Source: Phycisphaerae bacterium (GTDB taxonomy: Bacteria > Planctomycetota > Phycisphaerae > UBA1845 > Fen-1342). Taken from it: a stretch of DNA of 64,000 bases. The DNA is taken from positions 1-64,000 of the forward strand of contig JANQFV010000017.1 in NCBI GenBank assembly GCA_028277645.1, read 5' to 3'. Below, in pieces: positions 1 through 8,610 of the stretch; position 1 is the first letter of the stretch, and each line of letters begins with the position of its first letter. The notes below the pieces were generated by a model. The model was not told the origin of the DNA and made no database searches. It saw only the letters and a list, made by a program, of their open reading frames with translations. The position numbers and the translations under genes are program-made.

Positions 1-498
1 AGCCGTGATGGTGACACCATCAATCACAGCCCGCGCGTCGATATCTCTCCCCGTGATGACATGGTAGGCATTATCATCCCGATTAGCGAAATCGGGCAGG
101 TCGTCTCCCAGTAGATCGCCGGTCAGGATAGTCTCATACTGCTGCACGTCTCGCTCGTTGGGGTCTCCATCGCCGCTGAGGCCGGCGTAGCCCCCAAGCC
201 AGGTAACGCCGGGCCACAGAACGAACGTCCTCGCGCGCGGATCATTGGGGTCATTCGGATCAACCTGCGTCGTGGGCACGTACAGGCCGCCCGCGATGCG
301 CACCGTGTCGCCGGGCGCTGCTACTTCCAGTGCCGATTGAAGATCAAAGAAAGCTGAAGACCAGGCAAGCCCATCACCGCCGAGCGGCGCGTCATCGTCG
401 ACATACCAAATCGTGTCGCGCGAATCGGCCACACTGATCGCACCGACTAGCATGAGTACAGCGAACACCGCTACCCCGTCGATCGTCCGACATCTCAT
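1..498 (-). CDS. Secreted beta-helix-type repeat protein, N-terminal part (cut by window edge)
   Basis: The frame is open from an ATG at 498 to the window edge (166 codons, no stop). The start is a typical secretion signal: MRCRTID followed by a hydrophobic stretch and a small-residue cleavage region (ISVADS). The mature part begins IWYVDDDAPLGGDG and continues with W-SSAF-DLQSAL, GDTVRIAGGLYVPT, WLGGYAG and AVIDGVTIT. These phrases are typical of planctomycete surface proteins with right-handed parallel beta-helix (pectin-lyase-like or Omp-repeat) folds. A purine-rich GAGGTGGGATC lies just upstream as ribosome-binding site. The C-terminus, where a dockerin-like or sorting tail would be expected, lies outside the window. 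Function is unknown; a surface adhesin or polysaccharide-binding role is only a family-level guess. Confidence 0.75.
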   Translation of the reverse strand, partial: MRCRTIDGVAVFAVLMLVGAISVADSRDTIWYVDDDAPLGGDGLAWSSAFFDLQSALEVAAPGDTVRIAGGLYVPTTQVDPNDPNDPRARTFVLWPGVTWLGGYAGLSGDGDPNERDVQQYETILTGDLLGDDLPDFANRDDNAYHVITGRDIDARAVIDGVTITA

Positions 499-907
499 GA
501 TCCCACCTCGAAACGAGTTGCATGTTTGGCTCTAAGAAATGACCATGTTGTGCGTCCCACTAGCCAGTTGGTCCGGCACACCCCAGAAGCTGCGCCCACC
601 GTTTACTACAGCCTATCAGATGGACAGCCCGAGTGCGAGCAATAACTATGGAAATGTTGACGTGGAACTACATGGTATTTTTTTGACCCTCCACCCAGCC
701 AGAACGTGTCGATCGCATCGCCGGTCAAGGGAAGTCGTTTTTTTGCGGCAGCGACAGAAATTTAGATCGCGCGATTCAGCTCATCTGTACCATTATGGTC
801 CTGTTTTTAATCAGACACGGTTTCATAACTCCTGGGCGCGCAATGGATTACGCAAGCATGCACCAGTGCTAGATTTAGGGTTCAATGCTTGGGCGAAAGG
901 AGTCGCC
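499..907. other. Gene-free, more AT-rich stretch left of the transposase fragment
   Basis: There is no convincing gene here. An open frame runs through from 539 in phase with the transposase, but its sequence resembles no protein and the transposase has its own ribosome-binding site and ATG at 908. Composition is visibly richer in A/T (several T runs) than the flanking genes, which suits imported DNA. I could not identify a terminal inverted repeat of the insertion sequence. The promoter of the beta-helix-like gene must lie in the left part. Confidence 0.5.
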
Positions 908-1440
908 ATGGCCCGAGACCCAAGGCTGCTCACGGACGAGCAATGGAAGACCATCGAACCGTTGTTGCCGCCTCCGACGGGTTCGCCCAAAGGTGGGCCG
1001 AAGCCGATCGCCAATCGGCCGGTGTTCGAAGGCATCTTGTGGGTGCTACGTAGCGGCGCGCGATGGAAAGAGCTGTCCGAGCGATCCCCATTGCCGAACA
1101 CGTGTTGGTGTTGGCGTCGGCTGCGCGACTGGAAGGAGCAAGGCGTGTGAGAGCGTGCCTGGCGAGCGTTGCTCGCCGACCAGTATCTCGGTTGGAAAGA
1201 AGTGTTCACAGACGTGACGTTCCTGCCAAAAAGAAGCGATTGCGTGAGAAAAACCAAACGTGGAAAGGGTACGAAGCATATGGTGGTGGCGGAGCGCGCG
1301 GGTATACCTCTCGGCATGCACATCGCCTCTACGTCGCCCGCTGAGATCACGCTCGTCCAGAATATGCTTGCCACAGTGAAGGTTCCCCGCAAGCACGGCG
1401 GCGCACCGCGACGCAAGCCGGAGCGCCTGATCGCCGCCGT
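908..1440 (+). pseudogene. IS5-family transposase fragment with in-frame stop and lost 3' end
   Basis: The fragment starts at an ATG preceded by AAGGAGTCGCC. Residues 1-80 match the DUF4096 helix-turn-helix region of IS5-group transposases (LTDEQWKTIEPLLPPP, GGILWVLRSGARW-like core, SPLPNTCWCWRRLRDW). A TGA at 1148-1150 interrupts the frame at KEQGV|ERAWRALL, where relatives usually have Trp, so it looks like a TGG-to-TGA change. The same frame resumes with WKEVFTDVTFLPKR (first DDE Asp region), KTKRGKGTKHMVV and SPAEITLVQNMLATVKVPR, ending at RKPERLIA. There it is joined abruptly to an integrase sequence, so the second and third DDE residues are gone. It is a dead remnant. Reading the TGA as a former Trp codon is inference. 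Confidence 0.8.
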
Positions 1441-2217
1441 AAACACCGCGCCCTGACGCCCGGAGAGGTCAAACGGATTCTCGCCGTCGCGGGGCCGCGG
1501 GCTCTCGTCTATCGGTTCGCACTGGGTACGGGATTGCGCCGTCGCGAACTCGGCGACTTGCAGTGGCGTGACGTTCACCTGGACGCGCCGCGCACGCATC
1601 TGCGCCTGCGGGCCGAGGCGACCAAGTCAAAGCGTGCTGACGAGCTTCCGCTGCCTTCGCACTTGGTGCGTGAACTCCGGGCCGTGCGTCCGCCGTTCTG
1701 TACGCCAACGGCGCCGGTGTTCACCACCGTGCCGAAATTCGACACCTGGAAGGCCGATCTCAAGCGCGCGGGCGTCACCTACCGCGATGAGGCCACAAAC
1801 GAGATTGTCGGGTTTCACTCGTTGCGCGTGACGTTCATCAGCGAACTCGAGCGCGCGGGCGTGTCGCCGCGCACAATCATGGAACTGGCCCGGCACACCG
1901 ACTATCGCTTGACGGCGGGGACGTACACCGATCGCCGCGTACTCGACACGTTCGGTGCCGCGGCGAAGTTGCCCGACTACGTCGATAACAGCGGCAATTC
2001 GCGCGAGACGGCCAGACGCACGGGCACCGACGATGTCCCGGTTTCGTCCGACAGATCGATGGACCAAATACGGCACCAAATGGAGTGCGCCACGGGCCAA
2101 TCTGGTTCATCAACGGGCGCTTCGCTGAGAAGCGCGCACGGCGGCATACAAGGCAAAACGCCGCAGAACGCGGGGTTGGGGGGAACTCCCCGAGTAGGAC
2201 TCGAACCTACAACCTAG
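1441..2217 (+). pseudogene. Tyrosine recombinase (phage/ICE integrase), catalytic domain only
   Basis: Frame 1 from 1441 reads KHRALTPGEVKRIL, the usual start of an integrase catalytic domain. It carries the full set of catalytic residues: Arg in GTGLRRREL, the beta-hairpin Lys region TKSKRADELPLP, His-x-x-Arg in GFHSLRVTF, His in LARHTDYRLT and the nucleophile Tyr in TAGTYTDRR. The N-terminal core-binding (SAM-like) domain is absent; the transposase fragment is fused there instead. The natural domain ends near 2010. The frame runs on to 2217 and its last residues (TPRVGLEPTT) are read antisense through the tRNA-Asn gene. Integrases next to a tRNA normally use that tRNA as attachment site, so this is probably the remains of an element integrated at tRNA-Asn. 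No start codon or RBS for independent expression is obvious. Confidence 0.75.
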
Positions 2218-2257
2218 CGGTTAACAGCCGCTCGCTCTACCATTGAGCTATCGGGGA
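2186..2257 (-). tRNA. tRNA-Asn (GTT)
   Basis: The minus strand folds as a complete cloverleaf of 72 nt. The acceptor stem is TCCCCGA with TCGGGGA, the D-arm contains AGCTCAATGGTAGAGC, the anticodon loop CTGTTAACC gives anticodon GTT, and the T-arm contains GGTTCGAGTCC. CCA is not encoded after the discriminator G. The gene lies directly against the integrase remnant at 1441-2217, whose frame overlaps the 3' half of the tRNA on the opposite strand, so it is a plausible attachment site. The next gene upstream in the same orientation is the CvpA-like gene, 157 bases away; nothing else is seen in that gap. Confidence 0.95.
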
Positions 2258-2414
2258 CCAGACCAGCCGGCAGCACACTGCCGGGAATCTCATAAAGTAG
2301 CTCGCCCGGCGGCAAAGTCAAGCACCGGCGACATTGCGGCCTCGGGAAGCGTGCGGGGCGGCGTTTTATCGCCGTCTGGCAAGGACTGCCACGAATCGCA
2401 CGTCCCCACGCCCA

Positions 2415-4238
2415 CTACGACCCGACACAAAACTCCTGCCCGAAGTCGATCGAGCCGCGGCTCGACGTGCGAATGCTCGTGATGCACGTCCCCGGCGGCA
2501 CCAGGAATAGCAGCCCCAGCTTCGCGTCGTCCTGATCCCGCAGCAGGTTGCGGATTCCGTCGGTCTGAAAGTCCAGCATTCCACGGAACGCCGGATCGTC
2601 CGGCGCGTAGACCAGCTCGATGAACTGCTGGCCGTTGCGCTCGACGATCGCGTAATAGCCGCACAGCGGATACTGCTCGCCGGTGTTACTCAGCGCGTAG
2701 TACTGATTGGCGACCGAGCCGACGAAGTTGAACACCTGTCCCGCCAGGCTCGCGGCCTGTCGGGCGCGGGTCTGGATCTGGAAAATCTTCTGGCCGGACG
2801 GCACGTCGAACGTCGCGATCTTCGTACCGGTACCCTGCTCCAGTGCGTCACGCTCCTTGGTGACGCGGCCGGGACCGAGCTTGCTGCCGACAATGTCGAC
2901 CTGCTCGCTCCGCAGCGTCGCGCTGGCCATCTCGAACGGCAGCCGATCGATGCCGCCGGTAAAGCTGTGGTCGACCGTCTCGATAAACCGCGTCAGGCCC
3001 TGGCCGGTTGCCGTACCCGTTCCGCCGGCGCTGGCCACGGCTGCGGACGTCTCTCCGCCACCGAGCGAAAGGCGCGTCTCAGGTGGCGTGGACTCGATGT
3101 TGGCCGGCGTCAAAGCGACGCGCGCGTGACGCTTGTACTCGACAAAGCGCGGCTCGAACCCGGCCGGAATCTCAAAGATCACGTCGATCCTGGTCTCGCC
3201 CTGCGCTTCGAGCGAGAAGTTTTCATCGGCCTCGACAATACGGTAGTTGGGACCGATGCGCTCGTCCGCGCCGCCGATCAACTGTGCCACGAAATGCCGC
3301 GGCTCATCACCGACGTCACCGACGAGGCGAAACATGGTCGGCCGGAAACGATGGTATGGCGCGCCGGTCTTCGTGCGATCGGCCGAACTGTTGTCGAGGA
3401 CCAGTCGCGTGCCCAACAGCTCGTGCCCCGGCTGGATCTGATAGGTCAGCGGCACATACGGCGGCGTTGGCTGGTCTTCGGTCGCAACGTTCTCGCGATA
3501 GCGCGCCTCCAGATCCGTCACCTGCGTCCAGGCCGTTTCCACGCGCAGCCCGCGCTCAAAACCGTCTGTGTCGTTCCGCTGCGGTACGGGCATGGATTCG
3601 TGCTGAACGGTGTTGCCGCTCCACCAGACCCACTCGGCGAAATCCGGATACACGGCAGCGAGCGATGTGGAGCCGCTAAGGCTGCCGCCGCTGAGCGTCT
3701 TGGCCAGCCAGACCGTGAAATCATCGGAGCGCAGCCAGAGTTTGTTCCGGACGAACGCGATGCGGTCGTCCTGTTTGCGCAGCTCTGAGGGGACACTCGC
3801 CGTCCGATACGTCTCGTTGTCGACGTCGCGCGCGTATCGTTGATACCCGGCGACCTTGCCACCAAAGGGCACCATCAAAAACGCGAGCACCATCACGCCG
3901 ACACAGATCTGCGCGTTGATGAACCCGCAGACGGCGCCGCCGCCCCAATCAACGTACATCGGAACGCGGACATTGCCGCGAATGAACTGATCGGCGACGA
4001 GGCGCAGCAGGCCAAGTGAAATGGCGAACAGCAAGGCCAGCGTGACCGGCTCGGTGTAAGCCGGGTGCAGACCGGCCTGCGTTGTCAGGAGGCCGTTAAC
4101 GACCTCGAAGAAACCGAACGAGATCGCCAGCGCCACAATCGAGCAGGCCACGTTGATGATGCCGCTGTAGAGCCCGAACATCGAGTGCATGAACGTGATG
4201 CCGGCAACAAACAGCAGAGCTACGATGTTGAGGATCAT
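2415..4238 (-). CDS. CvpA-family membrane protein with large soluble C-terminal domain
   Basis: 607 aa. The first ~155 residues form a CvpA-like membrane domain: hydrophobic helices near 1-20, 25-50, 65-85 and 105-130, with the family-typical small-residue region MHSMFGLYSGIINVACSIVA and a later GGGAVCGFINAQ segment. CvpA proteins (colicin V production family) are inner-membrane proteins of poorly defined role, linked to envelope stress. The remaining ~450 residues are soluble, without cysteine motifs or repeats I recognise, and contain beta-rich stretches (YQIQPGHELLGTRLVLDN; RIDVIFEIPAGFE). The ATG overlaps the end of the GspE-like gene in a 4-base ATGA junction, so translation is probably coupled. 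Being in one unit with a GspE-like protein and PilT suggests an envelope or pilus-related job, which is inference. Confidence 0.7.
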   Translation of the reverse strand: MILNIVALLFVAGITFMHSMFGLYSGIINVACSIVALAISFGFFEVVNGLLTTQAGLHPAYTEPVTLALLFAISLGLLRLVADQFIRGNVRVPMYVDWGGGAVCGFINAQICVGVMVLAFLMVPFGGKVAGYQRYARDVDNETYRTASVPSELRKQDDRIAFVRNKLWLRSDDFTVWLAKTLSGGSLSGSTSLAAVYPDFAEWVWWSGNTVQHESMPVPQRNDTDGFERGLRVETAWTQVTDLEARYRENVATEDQPTPPYVPLTYQIQPGHELLGTRLVLDNSSADRTKTGAPYHRFRPTMFRLVGDVGDEPRHFVAQLIGGADERIGPNYRIVEADENFSLEAQGETRIDVIFEIPAGFEPRFVEYKRHARVALTPANIESTPPETRLSLGGGETSAAVASAGGTGTATGQGLTRFIETVDHSFTGGIDRLPFEMASATLRSEQVDIVGSKLGPGRVTKERDALEQGTGTKIATFDVPSGQKIFQIQTRARQAASLAGQVFNFVGSVANQYYALSNTGEQYPLCGYYAIVERNGQQFIELVYAPDDPAFRGMLDFQTDGIRNLLRDQDDAKLGLLFLVPPGTCITSIRTSSRGSIDFGQEFCVGS

Positions 4239-6001
4239 TTCGCACCTCCGCCGGCAGCTTTCCGCGCCGGCCCGGCACCGGCCTGCGGTTTAGGTCGGCC
4301 AGCAGGTTTCGCTCTGGTTGCGGCCGGTTTTGCTGCTCTGCTGCCCGCGCCCGCGCGTACGGCCCGCACGACTTCCTGAATACTGGTCGTGCCGTCGAGG
4401 ACCTTCTCGAGCGCCTGGTTCTGGAGTCCGACGTTGCCCTGCTTGAGTGCGTAGTTCTGAATATCGGCCATCGACTTGCTCGTCTGCAGCACCTTGCGCA
4501 TTGCGTCGTCGACGGTCAGCCACTCAAAGACGCCCGTACGTCCGACGTAGCCGGTGCCCTGGCAGGCCTGGCAGACGATCGGGTTGCCGCGCTTGTCGAA
4601 CTGCGGCTCGGGTGCGCGATACAGGAACTTGTCCGCCGGCAGATTGAGCTTCTTCATCATCGCCGCGTCGGGTTTATACGCCTGCTTGCACTCGTTGCAG
4701 AGAATGCGCACCAAGCGCTGATTGCAGATCGCCAGCAGGGCCTTGGTCGCCGCGACCTTGTCGCCGAGCAGGCTGATCCACTTGCGCAGCGCCTCGAAGA
4801 CATCGTTCGCCACCATTCCGACGTAGACTTTCTGCTTGTTTGCGGCCGCCTGCGCCGCAACCAACGCCGCCTCGCGATCGCGCAACTCGGGCAGCACGAT
4901 GACGTCCGGATCGGCGCGCACCAGTCGCAGCAACTGCTCCGTGAAGGTCTTGCCCTCGGTCGGGTCGAAGACTTTCTGCGTGACGTTATCGAGCGGCATT
5001 TCCCTGACGAACTCGATCGTCTGCACATTCTGGAGGAAGCGATCGTGCGTGCGTGTCAGACTGAAGATGGTGGTCGACAGCCCACTGCGGGCCGGACCGG
5101 ACACCAGAATCAGCCCGTTAAGCTCCTCGCGGGCCTTGTTGACGGCTTCGAGTTGTTTATCCGTGAAACCGAGGTCGGGGGCCTTGAAGTTCGCTTCCGG
5201 ACCGATCACGCGCAGCGTCAGCTTCTCCCCCGCGGTCGAGCCGTCGGTTCGCACTGACACCTTCTGTTTCTTATCTCCCATCGCCGCCATGATCTCGCTG
5301 GTCTGCGGCTTGCGATGTTCCTCCATATCGAGGCAGGCCATCTGCTTGACGAACTGGATGATTGCCTCGCCCTCGGCGCGCGGCAGCGGGTCGCGCTCGA
5401 TGGGCATGCCATCGACGATGTAGACCGTCTTCGTCGCCTGTCCGGTGGCAGAAACCTCGATGATTTGCGCTCGGTGCCAGAGTGCGTCGAACAGCAGGTC
5501 CTGCGTGAGCCGATATTGCTCGCGCTCCTCTTCCTCTTCCGGAATCGGAACGACCTTCTTGTCAGCCGTGGTCAGACGAATACGCTCCTTGACCTCCTTG
5601 GGCTTCTTTTTGCCGAAGACGCCCTCGTCCTTCATGCGCTTGAAGTGCGCGGCCGTCAGGACCGTGTCCTGCTCCTGCACAAGTCCGTTGCGGTGGATGA
5701 TGTAGATGATCATCACCGTCAGGTTGATCACGATGAACACGCAAAAGCCCACCAGGAACATGGGCACGAACAATGCCAGCGCGGCGGCGAGCACGCCGGC
5801 GCCCAGCACGATCAGATTCCATGTCGTGCGAAAGGTATTGACGGCGATCGTGTCTTTGTCAACCCAGCCCGCAAAGTATGCCCACCCTACGAACACGACG
5901 ACGAACCCGAACAGCTTGAACGGGTTGATGTACATATAGCTGTCGGGCACCTGGGCAAGCAAGTCCAGATAGAGAGTCAATGTTCCGTCTCCTGTTGCCA
6001 T
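4235..6001 (-). CDS. Membrane-anchored GspE/PilB-like protein with degenerate ATPase site
   Basis: 588 aa. Residues ~15-105 hold three or four membrane segments (FGFVVVFVGWAYFAGW; LIVLGAGVLAAALALFVPMFLVGF; VFIVINLTVMIIYII), unlike soluble GspE/PilB. Residues ~270-520 clearly match the T2SSE secretion-ATPase domain: LNGLILVSGPARSGLSTTIF at the Walker A site, DPDVIVLPELRD at Walker B, and the zinc-binding region ILCNECKQAY...CQACQGTGYVGR. The catalytic set is damaged: the Walker A Lys is Leu (CTG codon, residue ~308), the Gly before the Walker B Glu is Pro, and the usual STLHTN histidine box is replaced by GMVANDVFE. Family knowledge says such changes abolish ATP hydrolysis. The C-terminus is an Ala/Lys/Pro-rich tail. 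It lies between PilT and the CvpA-like gene in one minus-strand unit and is probably a structural or regulatory platform rather than a motor. Confidence 0.8.
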   Translation of the reverse strand: MATGDGTLTLYLDLLAQVPDSYMYINPFKLFGFVVVFVGWAYFAGWVDKDTIAVNTFRTTWNLIVLGAGVLAAALALFVPMFLVGFCVFIVINLTVMIIYIIHRNGLVQEQDTVLTAAHFKRMKDEGVFGKKKPKEVKERIRLTTADKKVVPIPEEEEEREQYRLTQDLLFDALWHRAQIIEVSATGQATKTVYIVDGMPIERDPLPRAEGEAIIQFVKQMACLDMEEHRKPQTSEIMAAMGDKKQKVSVRTDGSTAGEKLTLRVIGPEANFKAPDLGFTDKQLEAVNKAREELNGLILVSGPARSGLSTTIFSLTRTHDRFLQNVQTIEFVREMPLDNVTQKVFDPTEGKTFTEQLLRLVRADPDVIVLPELRDREAALVAAQAAANKQKVYVGMVANDVFEALRKWISLLGDKVAATKALLAICNQRLVRILCNECKQAYKPDAAMMKKLNLPADKFLYRAPEPQFDKRGNPIVCQACQGTGYVGRTGVFEWLTVDDAMRKVLQTSKSMADIQNYALKQGNVGLQNQALEKVLDGTTSIQEVVRAVRAGAGSRAAKPAATRAKPAGRPKPQAGAGPARKAAGGGAK

Positions 6002-6022
6002 ACGGAAAACGGTCCGCGGCTG

Positions 6023-7183
6023 CTATCCGAGAATTCCGCCGGAAGAACCCTTGATGCCCTTCAGTGCCATGCGGAGCTCGTCGGGATTGGGCGCCGCCTC
6101 ATACGCGGTTGCGTGGTCGATGAACCCGTCCTCGACCATTTGCTTCAGGTGTCCGGTGAAATCGATCATGCCGTCGTCGTACGATGCACGAATCACATCG
6201 ATTATCTCGTTGTCACGTTCCTCGCGGATCAGCTTGCGGATCGACGCGTTGCTGAACATGATCTCGCACGCTGGCACGACCGGCACGCCTTCCTTAACGC
6301 TCGGGATCAGCTTCTGGCAGATCACCGCCTTCAGATTGAACTCCAGCGCCTGGCGTATCGACCGCCGTTCTTCCGCCGGGAACAGGTCCAGCAGGCGCGA
6401 GATCGTCTGCGACGCGCTGGAGGCGTGGATCGTGCCCAGGCACAAGTGGCCCGTCTCGGCGGCGTGAACGGCGGCGCTGAACGTCTCGACGTCGCGCATC
6501 TCACCGATCAGGACAACGTCCGGGTCTTCACGCATCAGGTACTTCAGGGCATCGTGGAAGTTCTGCACGTCGATGCCAACTTCGCGCTGGTTGATGACCG
6601 CCTTCTTGTCCGTGAACAGGTACTCAATGGGGTCTTCGACCGTCACGATATGAACCGGGTCACGCTGATTGATGTAGTCGATCAGCGCCGCGATCGTCGT
6701 ACTCTTGCCCGAGCCCGTGATGCCCGCCAGCAGCACCATCCCCTGGTTGAACCGGGCCACGTTCTCGATCGAGTCCGGCAGGTACAACTGCTTGAAGTTG
6801 AGGATATTGCGATCGACGCGGCGGGCGGCCACCGACATCTTGCCTCGCTGCTGAAACGCGTTCACACGGAAGCGGTCGGCGTCGCCGGGTGGACCAACGT
6901 CGTACGCGAAGTCAATCGCCCCCTTCTCTTCGTACATCTCCTTTTGCCGATCGGACAGCAGCTCGAAGATGCCGTCGTGGATCTGCTCTCCGGTCAGTGG
7001 ACCGCCCTGGAGCGGACGCAGGTCACCGCGCGAACGCACCATCGCGGGGCGATCGGCCTTCAGGTGCAGGTCCGACACCTTCAGCTTGATGACCGCTTTG
7101 AAGAATTTATTAAGGGCCGGCCCCTTCCTCTTTCCATTGTCACTATCACTATCAGGCGGTGTCTCGAGCGGGATTTCCGACAT
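6023..7183 (-). CDS. pilT: Twitching motility ATPase PilT
   Basis: 386 aa from the ATG at 7183, chosen over the ATG eight codons upstream because a CGGAGG ribosome-binding site lies 9 bases ahead of it. PilT is the hexameric ATPase that powers type IV pilus retraction at the inner membrane. The motor is intact: Walker A GITGSGKSTT near residue 150, Asp box TVEDPIEYLF, Walker B DPDVVLIGEMRDVETF, His box AAETGHLCLGTIHA. The C-terminal domain has the PilT-like SNASIRKLIRE helix. Length is normal for PilT/PilU (340-400 aa). There is an acidic N-terminal extension before KVSDLHLKADRPAMV. It is upstream of the GspE-like gene by 21 bases. An intact retraction motor beside a degenerate GspE-like protein is the odd feature. 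PilU cannot be excluded. Confidence 0.9.
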   Translation of the reverse strand: MSEIPLETPPDSDSDNGKRKGPALNKFFKAVIKLKVSDLHLKADRPAMVRSRGDLRPLQGGPLTGEQIHDGIFELLSDRQKEMYEEKGAIDFAYDVGPPGDADRFRVNAFQQRGKMSVAARRVDRNILNFKQLYLPDSIENVARFNQGMVLLAGITGSGKSTTIAALIDYINQRDPVHIVTVEDPIEYLFTDKKAVINQREVGIDVQNFHDALKYLMREDPDVVLIGEMRDVETFSAAVHAAETGHLCLGTIHASSASQTISRLLDLFPAEERRSIRQALEFNLKAVICQKLIPSVKEGVPVVPACEIMFSNASIRKLIREERDNEIIDVIRASYDDGMIDFTGHLKQMVEDGFIDHATAYEAAPNPDELRMALKGIKGSSGGILG

Positions 7184-7287
7184 CTCGCGGGACCTCCGTG
7201 AACTCATGCTCGGCTCGCTTCGCGGCTGGTATCAGTCGCCGCCAGCCGGGCGCACGCGGCCGGGTAGTATAACCCACCCCCGCCACG

Positions 7288-7367
7288 GGGTGTAGCACAG
7301 CGCCCACGGGTGGAGCACAGCCGCCCTCGGCTGTGAGATTTATGTGGGGAACCGACCTCCAGGTCGG
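7288..7367. repeat. Imperfect 20-bp tandem repeat plus two hairpins
   Basis: The 203-base gap between the acetyltransferase stop and pilT contains two adjacent imperfect 20-bp copies (7288-7307 and 7308-7327, both GGGTG-AGCACAGC-GCC). The second opens into a perfect hairpin, CACAGCCG-CCCT-CGGCTGTG at 7316-7335. A second perfect hairpin, CCGACCT-CC-AGGTCGG, is at 7352-7367. No T-run follows either stem, so an intrinsic terminator is not clear. It may be an interspersed repeat family or an mRNA 3'-end structure for the upstream acetyltransferase gene. Confidence 0.6.
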
Positions 7368-7386
7368 CCAATCCCCCTGTCTCCTT

Positions 7387-8571
7387 TCAGAACTCATCCC
7401 GCATCCAGGGCGCTGGAGCCGCGAACGCGGCCGTCAGCCGCGCCAGTTCCTCAGCCGGCCCGCTTAACAGTCCGCGCGTCTCCAGGTCCGTCGCCGTCTG
7501 ATGGCCGGTGTAGAGCGCGGCAAGACCGCGGACGTCGATCACGAGGCTCCCTGACCCGCCCGGCGACACAGCCCCACGCCCCTCCGCGACGTGCAAAACA
7601 CAGTGCCCTTCATTATCCGGGAGGACGTCGTCCTTCACCGCCAAGTGGAGTTCGGCACTCAGGCCTGGAGGATACGCCCGCGCCGCCAGCGCCGCCGCCA
7701 CATCGACGATCCGCACCATCCAGACGGTATGCCGACTTATCTCCTCCGGTGCCTCACCCAGCAGCCCCAGCAGCGGATCGCCAGGTCCGCCGCGCCATGC
7801 CACCCGATCGCGAATGGTGCGGTGATCGGCCAGGAACGTCAGCAGTCGCCGAGCGGCAGCGGACGTCGTGTACGCGAGATCCTGCACGTAGAGGTCTTGC
7901 AGGTGGACTTTGCCAGGACGCTCGCGGACAAACGTGTAGCCGACAATGCGATCCTGCTCGGTGACGACGTAGCTTCGCGTCGGCTCGCCGCGCATCAATC
8001 GCACGCGTTTCCAGAAAAACTCATTGCGGTCAATATTGCCGGAGGTGGTCGCGGCCCACTGCTGGTAGACGTCGCGGATCGCAACTTCATCCGCCTCACA
8101 AGCTGCGCGCACGTCGAGCCCTCGCTCGCGGGTGTCGACACGCAGCGCCGGCAGCGCGTACTCGTACGATGCCCCCGCCAGCTCATATCCCACGCGACGA
8201 TAGAGCGCAACCGTCGCGGGATACAGACATGAAATCGGTACGCCCGCATGGCGCAACTCGACCAGCATCTCGCGCAGCATTTGCGTCGCGACGCCACGGC
8301 CTCGGAACCCGGGCGCAACCGCGACGGCGGCAATCCCCGTCATCGGCACGCTGCGCCCATTGAACCACTGGCCGGCGTGCAGCAGCGCGAGCGATCCGAC
8401 GATTTCACCGTTCACACGAGCGACCCGGAAGTTTTCGGAGCCGACCTGGGCAACATACTCCTGTTCGCGGTCCGGACCGACGCCGAACGTCTCCGCTGTG
8501 AGCGCACTGGCCCGCTGCAACTCCGCCTCGTCCTGGGGTAAGCCATATTGAATCTCGACTCGGCCTGTCAT
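7387..8571 (-). CDS. Eis-like GNAT N-acetyltransferase
   Basis: 394 aa. The N-terminal half is a GNAT fold. VPMTGIAAVAVAPGFRGRGVATQML contains the acetyl-CoA loop (R/Q-x-x-G-x-G/A type, near residues 85-100), followed by the signature of the Eis (enhanced intracellular survival) branch, CLYPATVALYRRVGYELAGA. Eis proteins have two GNAT domains plus a C-terminal sterol-carrier-like domain, and the length agrees with that (about 390-420 aa). In mycobacteria Eis acetylates amines such as aminoglycosides and protein lysines; the substrate here is unknown. The start has GAGGG 8 bases upstream of the ATG. It is the last gene of the minus-strand run rpmB-gatC-gatA-pyk-eis, 39 bases after pyk. Confidence 0.8.
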   Translation of the reverse strand: MTGRVEIQYGLPQDEAELQRASALTAETFGVGPDREQEYVAQVGSENFRVARVNGEIVGSLALLHAGQWFNGRSVPMTGIAAVAVAPGFRGRGVATQMLREMLVELRHAGVPISCLYPATVALYRRVGYELAGASYEYALPALRVDTRERGLDVRAACEADEVAIRDVYQQWAATTSGNIDRNEFFWKRVRLMRGEPTRSYVVTEQDRIVGYTFVRERPGKVHLQDLYVQDLAYTTSAAARRLLTFLADHRTIRDRVAWRGGPGDPLLGLLGEAPEEISRHTVWMVRIVDVAAALAARAYPPGLSAELHLAVKDDVLPDNEGHCVLHVAEGRGAVSPGGSGSLVIDVRGLAALYTGHQTATDLETRGLLSGPAEELARLTAAFAAPAPWMRDEF

Positions 8572-8610
8572 TGAACACCCTCGCAGCGGCCCCGGGAACG
8601 ACGCGGACTT

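Noticed and set aside
539..907. N-terminal part of the transposase frame
   Set aside because: The frame is open but not transposase-like, and an RBS with ATG at 908 marks the usual start of the protein.
823..1599. Minus-strand frame of 258 codons over the IS/integrase junction
   Set aside because: It is antisense to recognisable transposase and integrase sequence and matches nothing itself.
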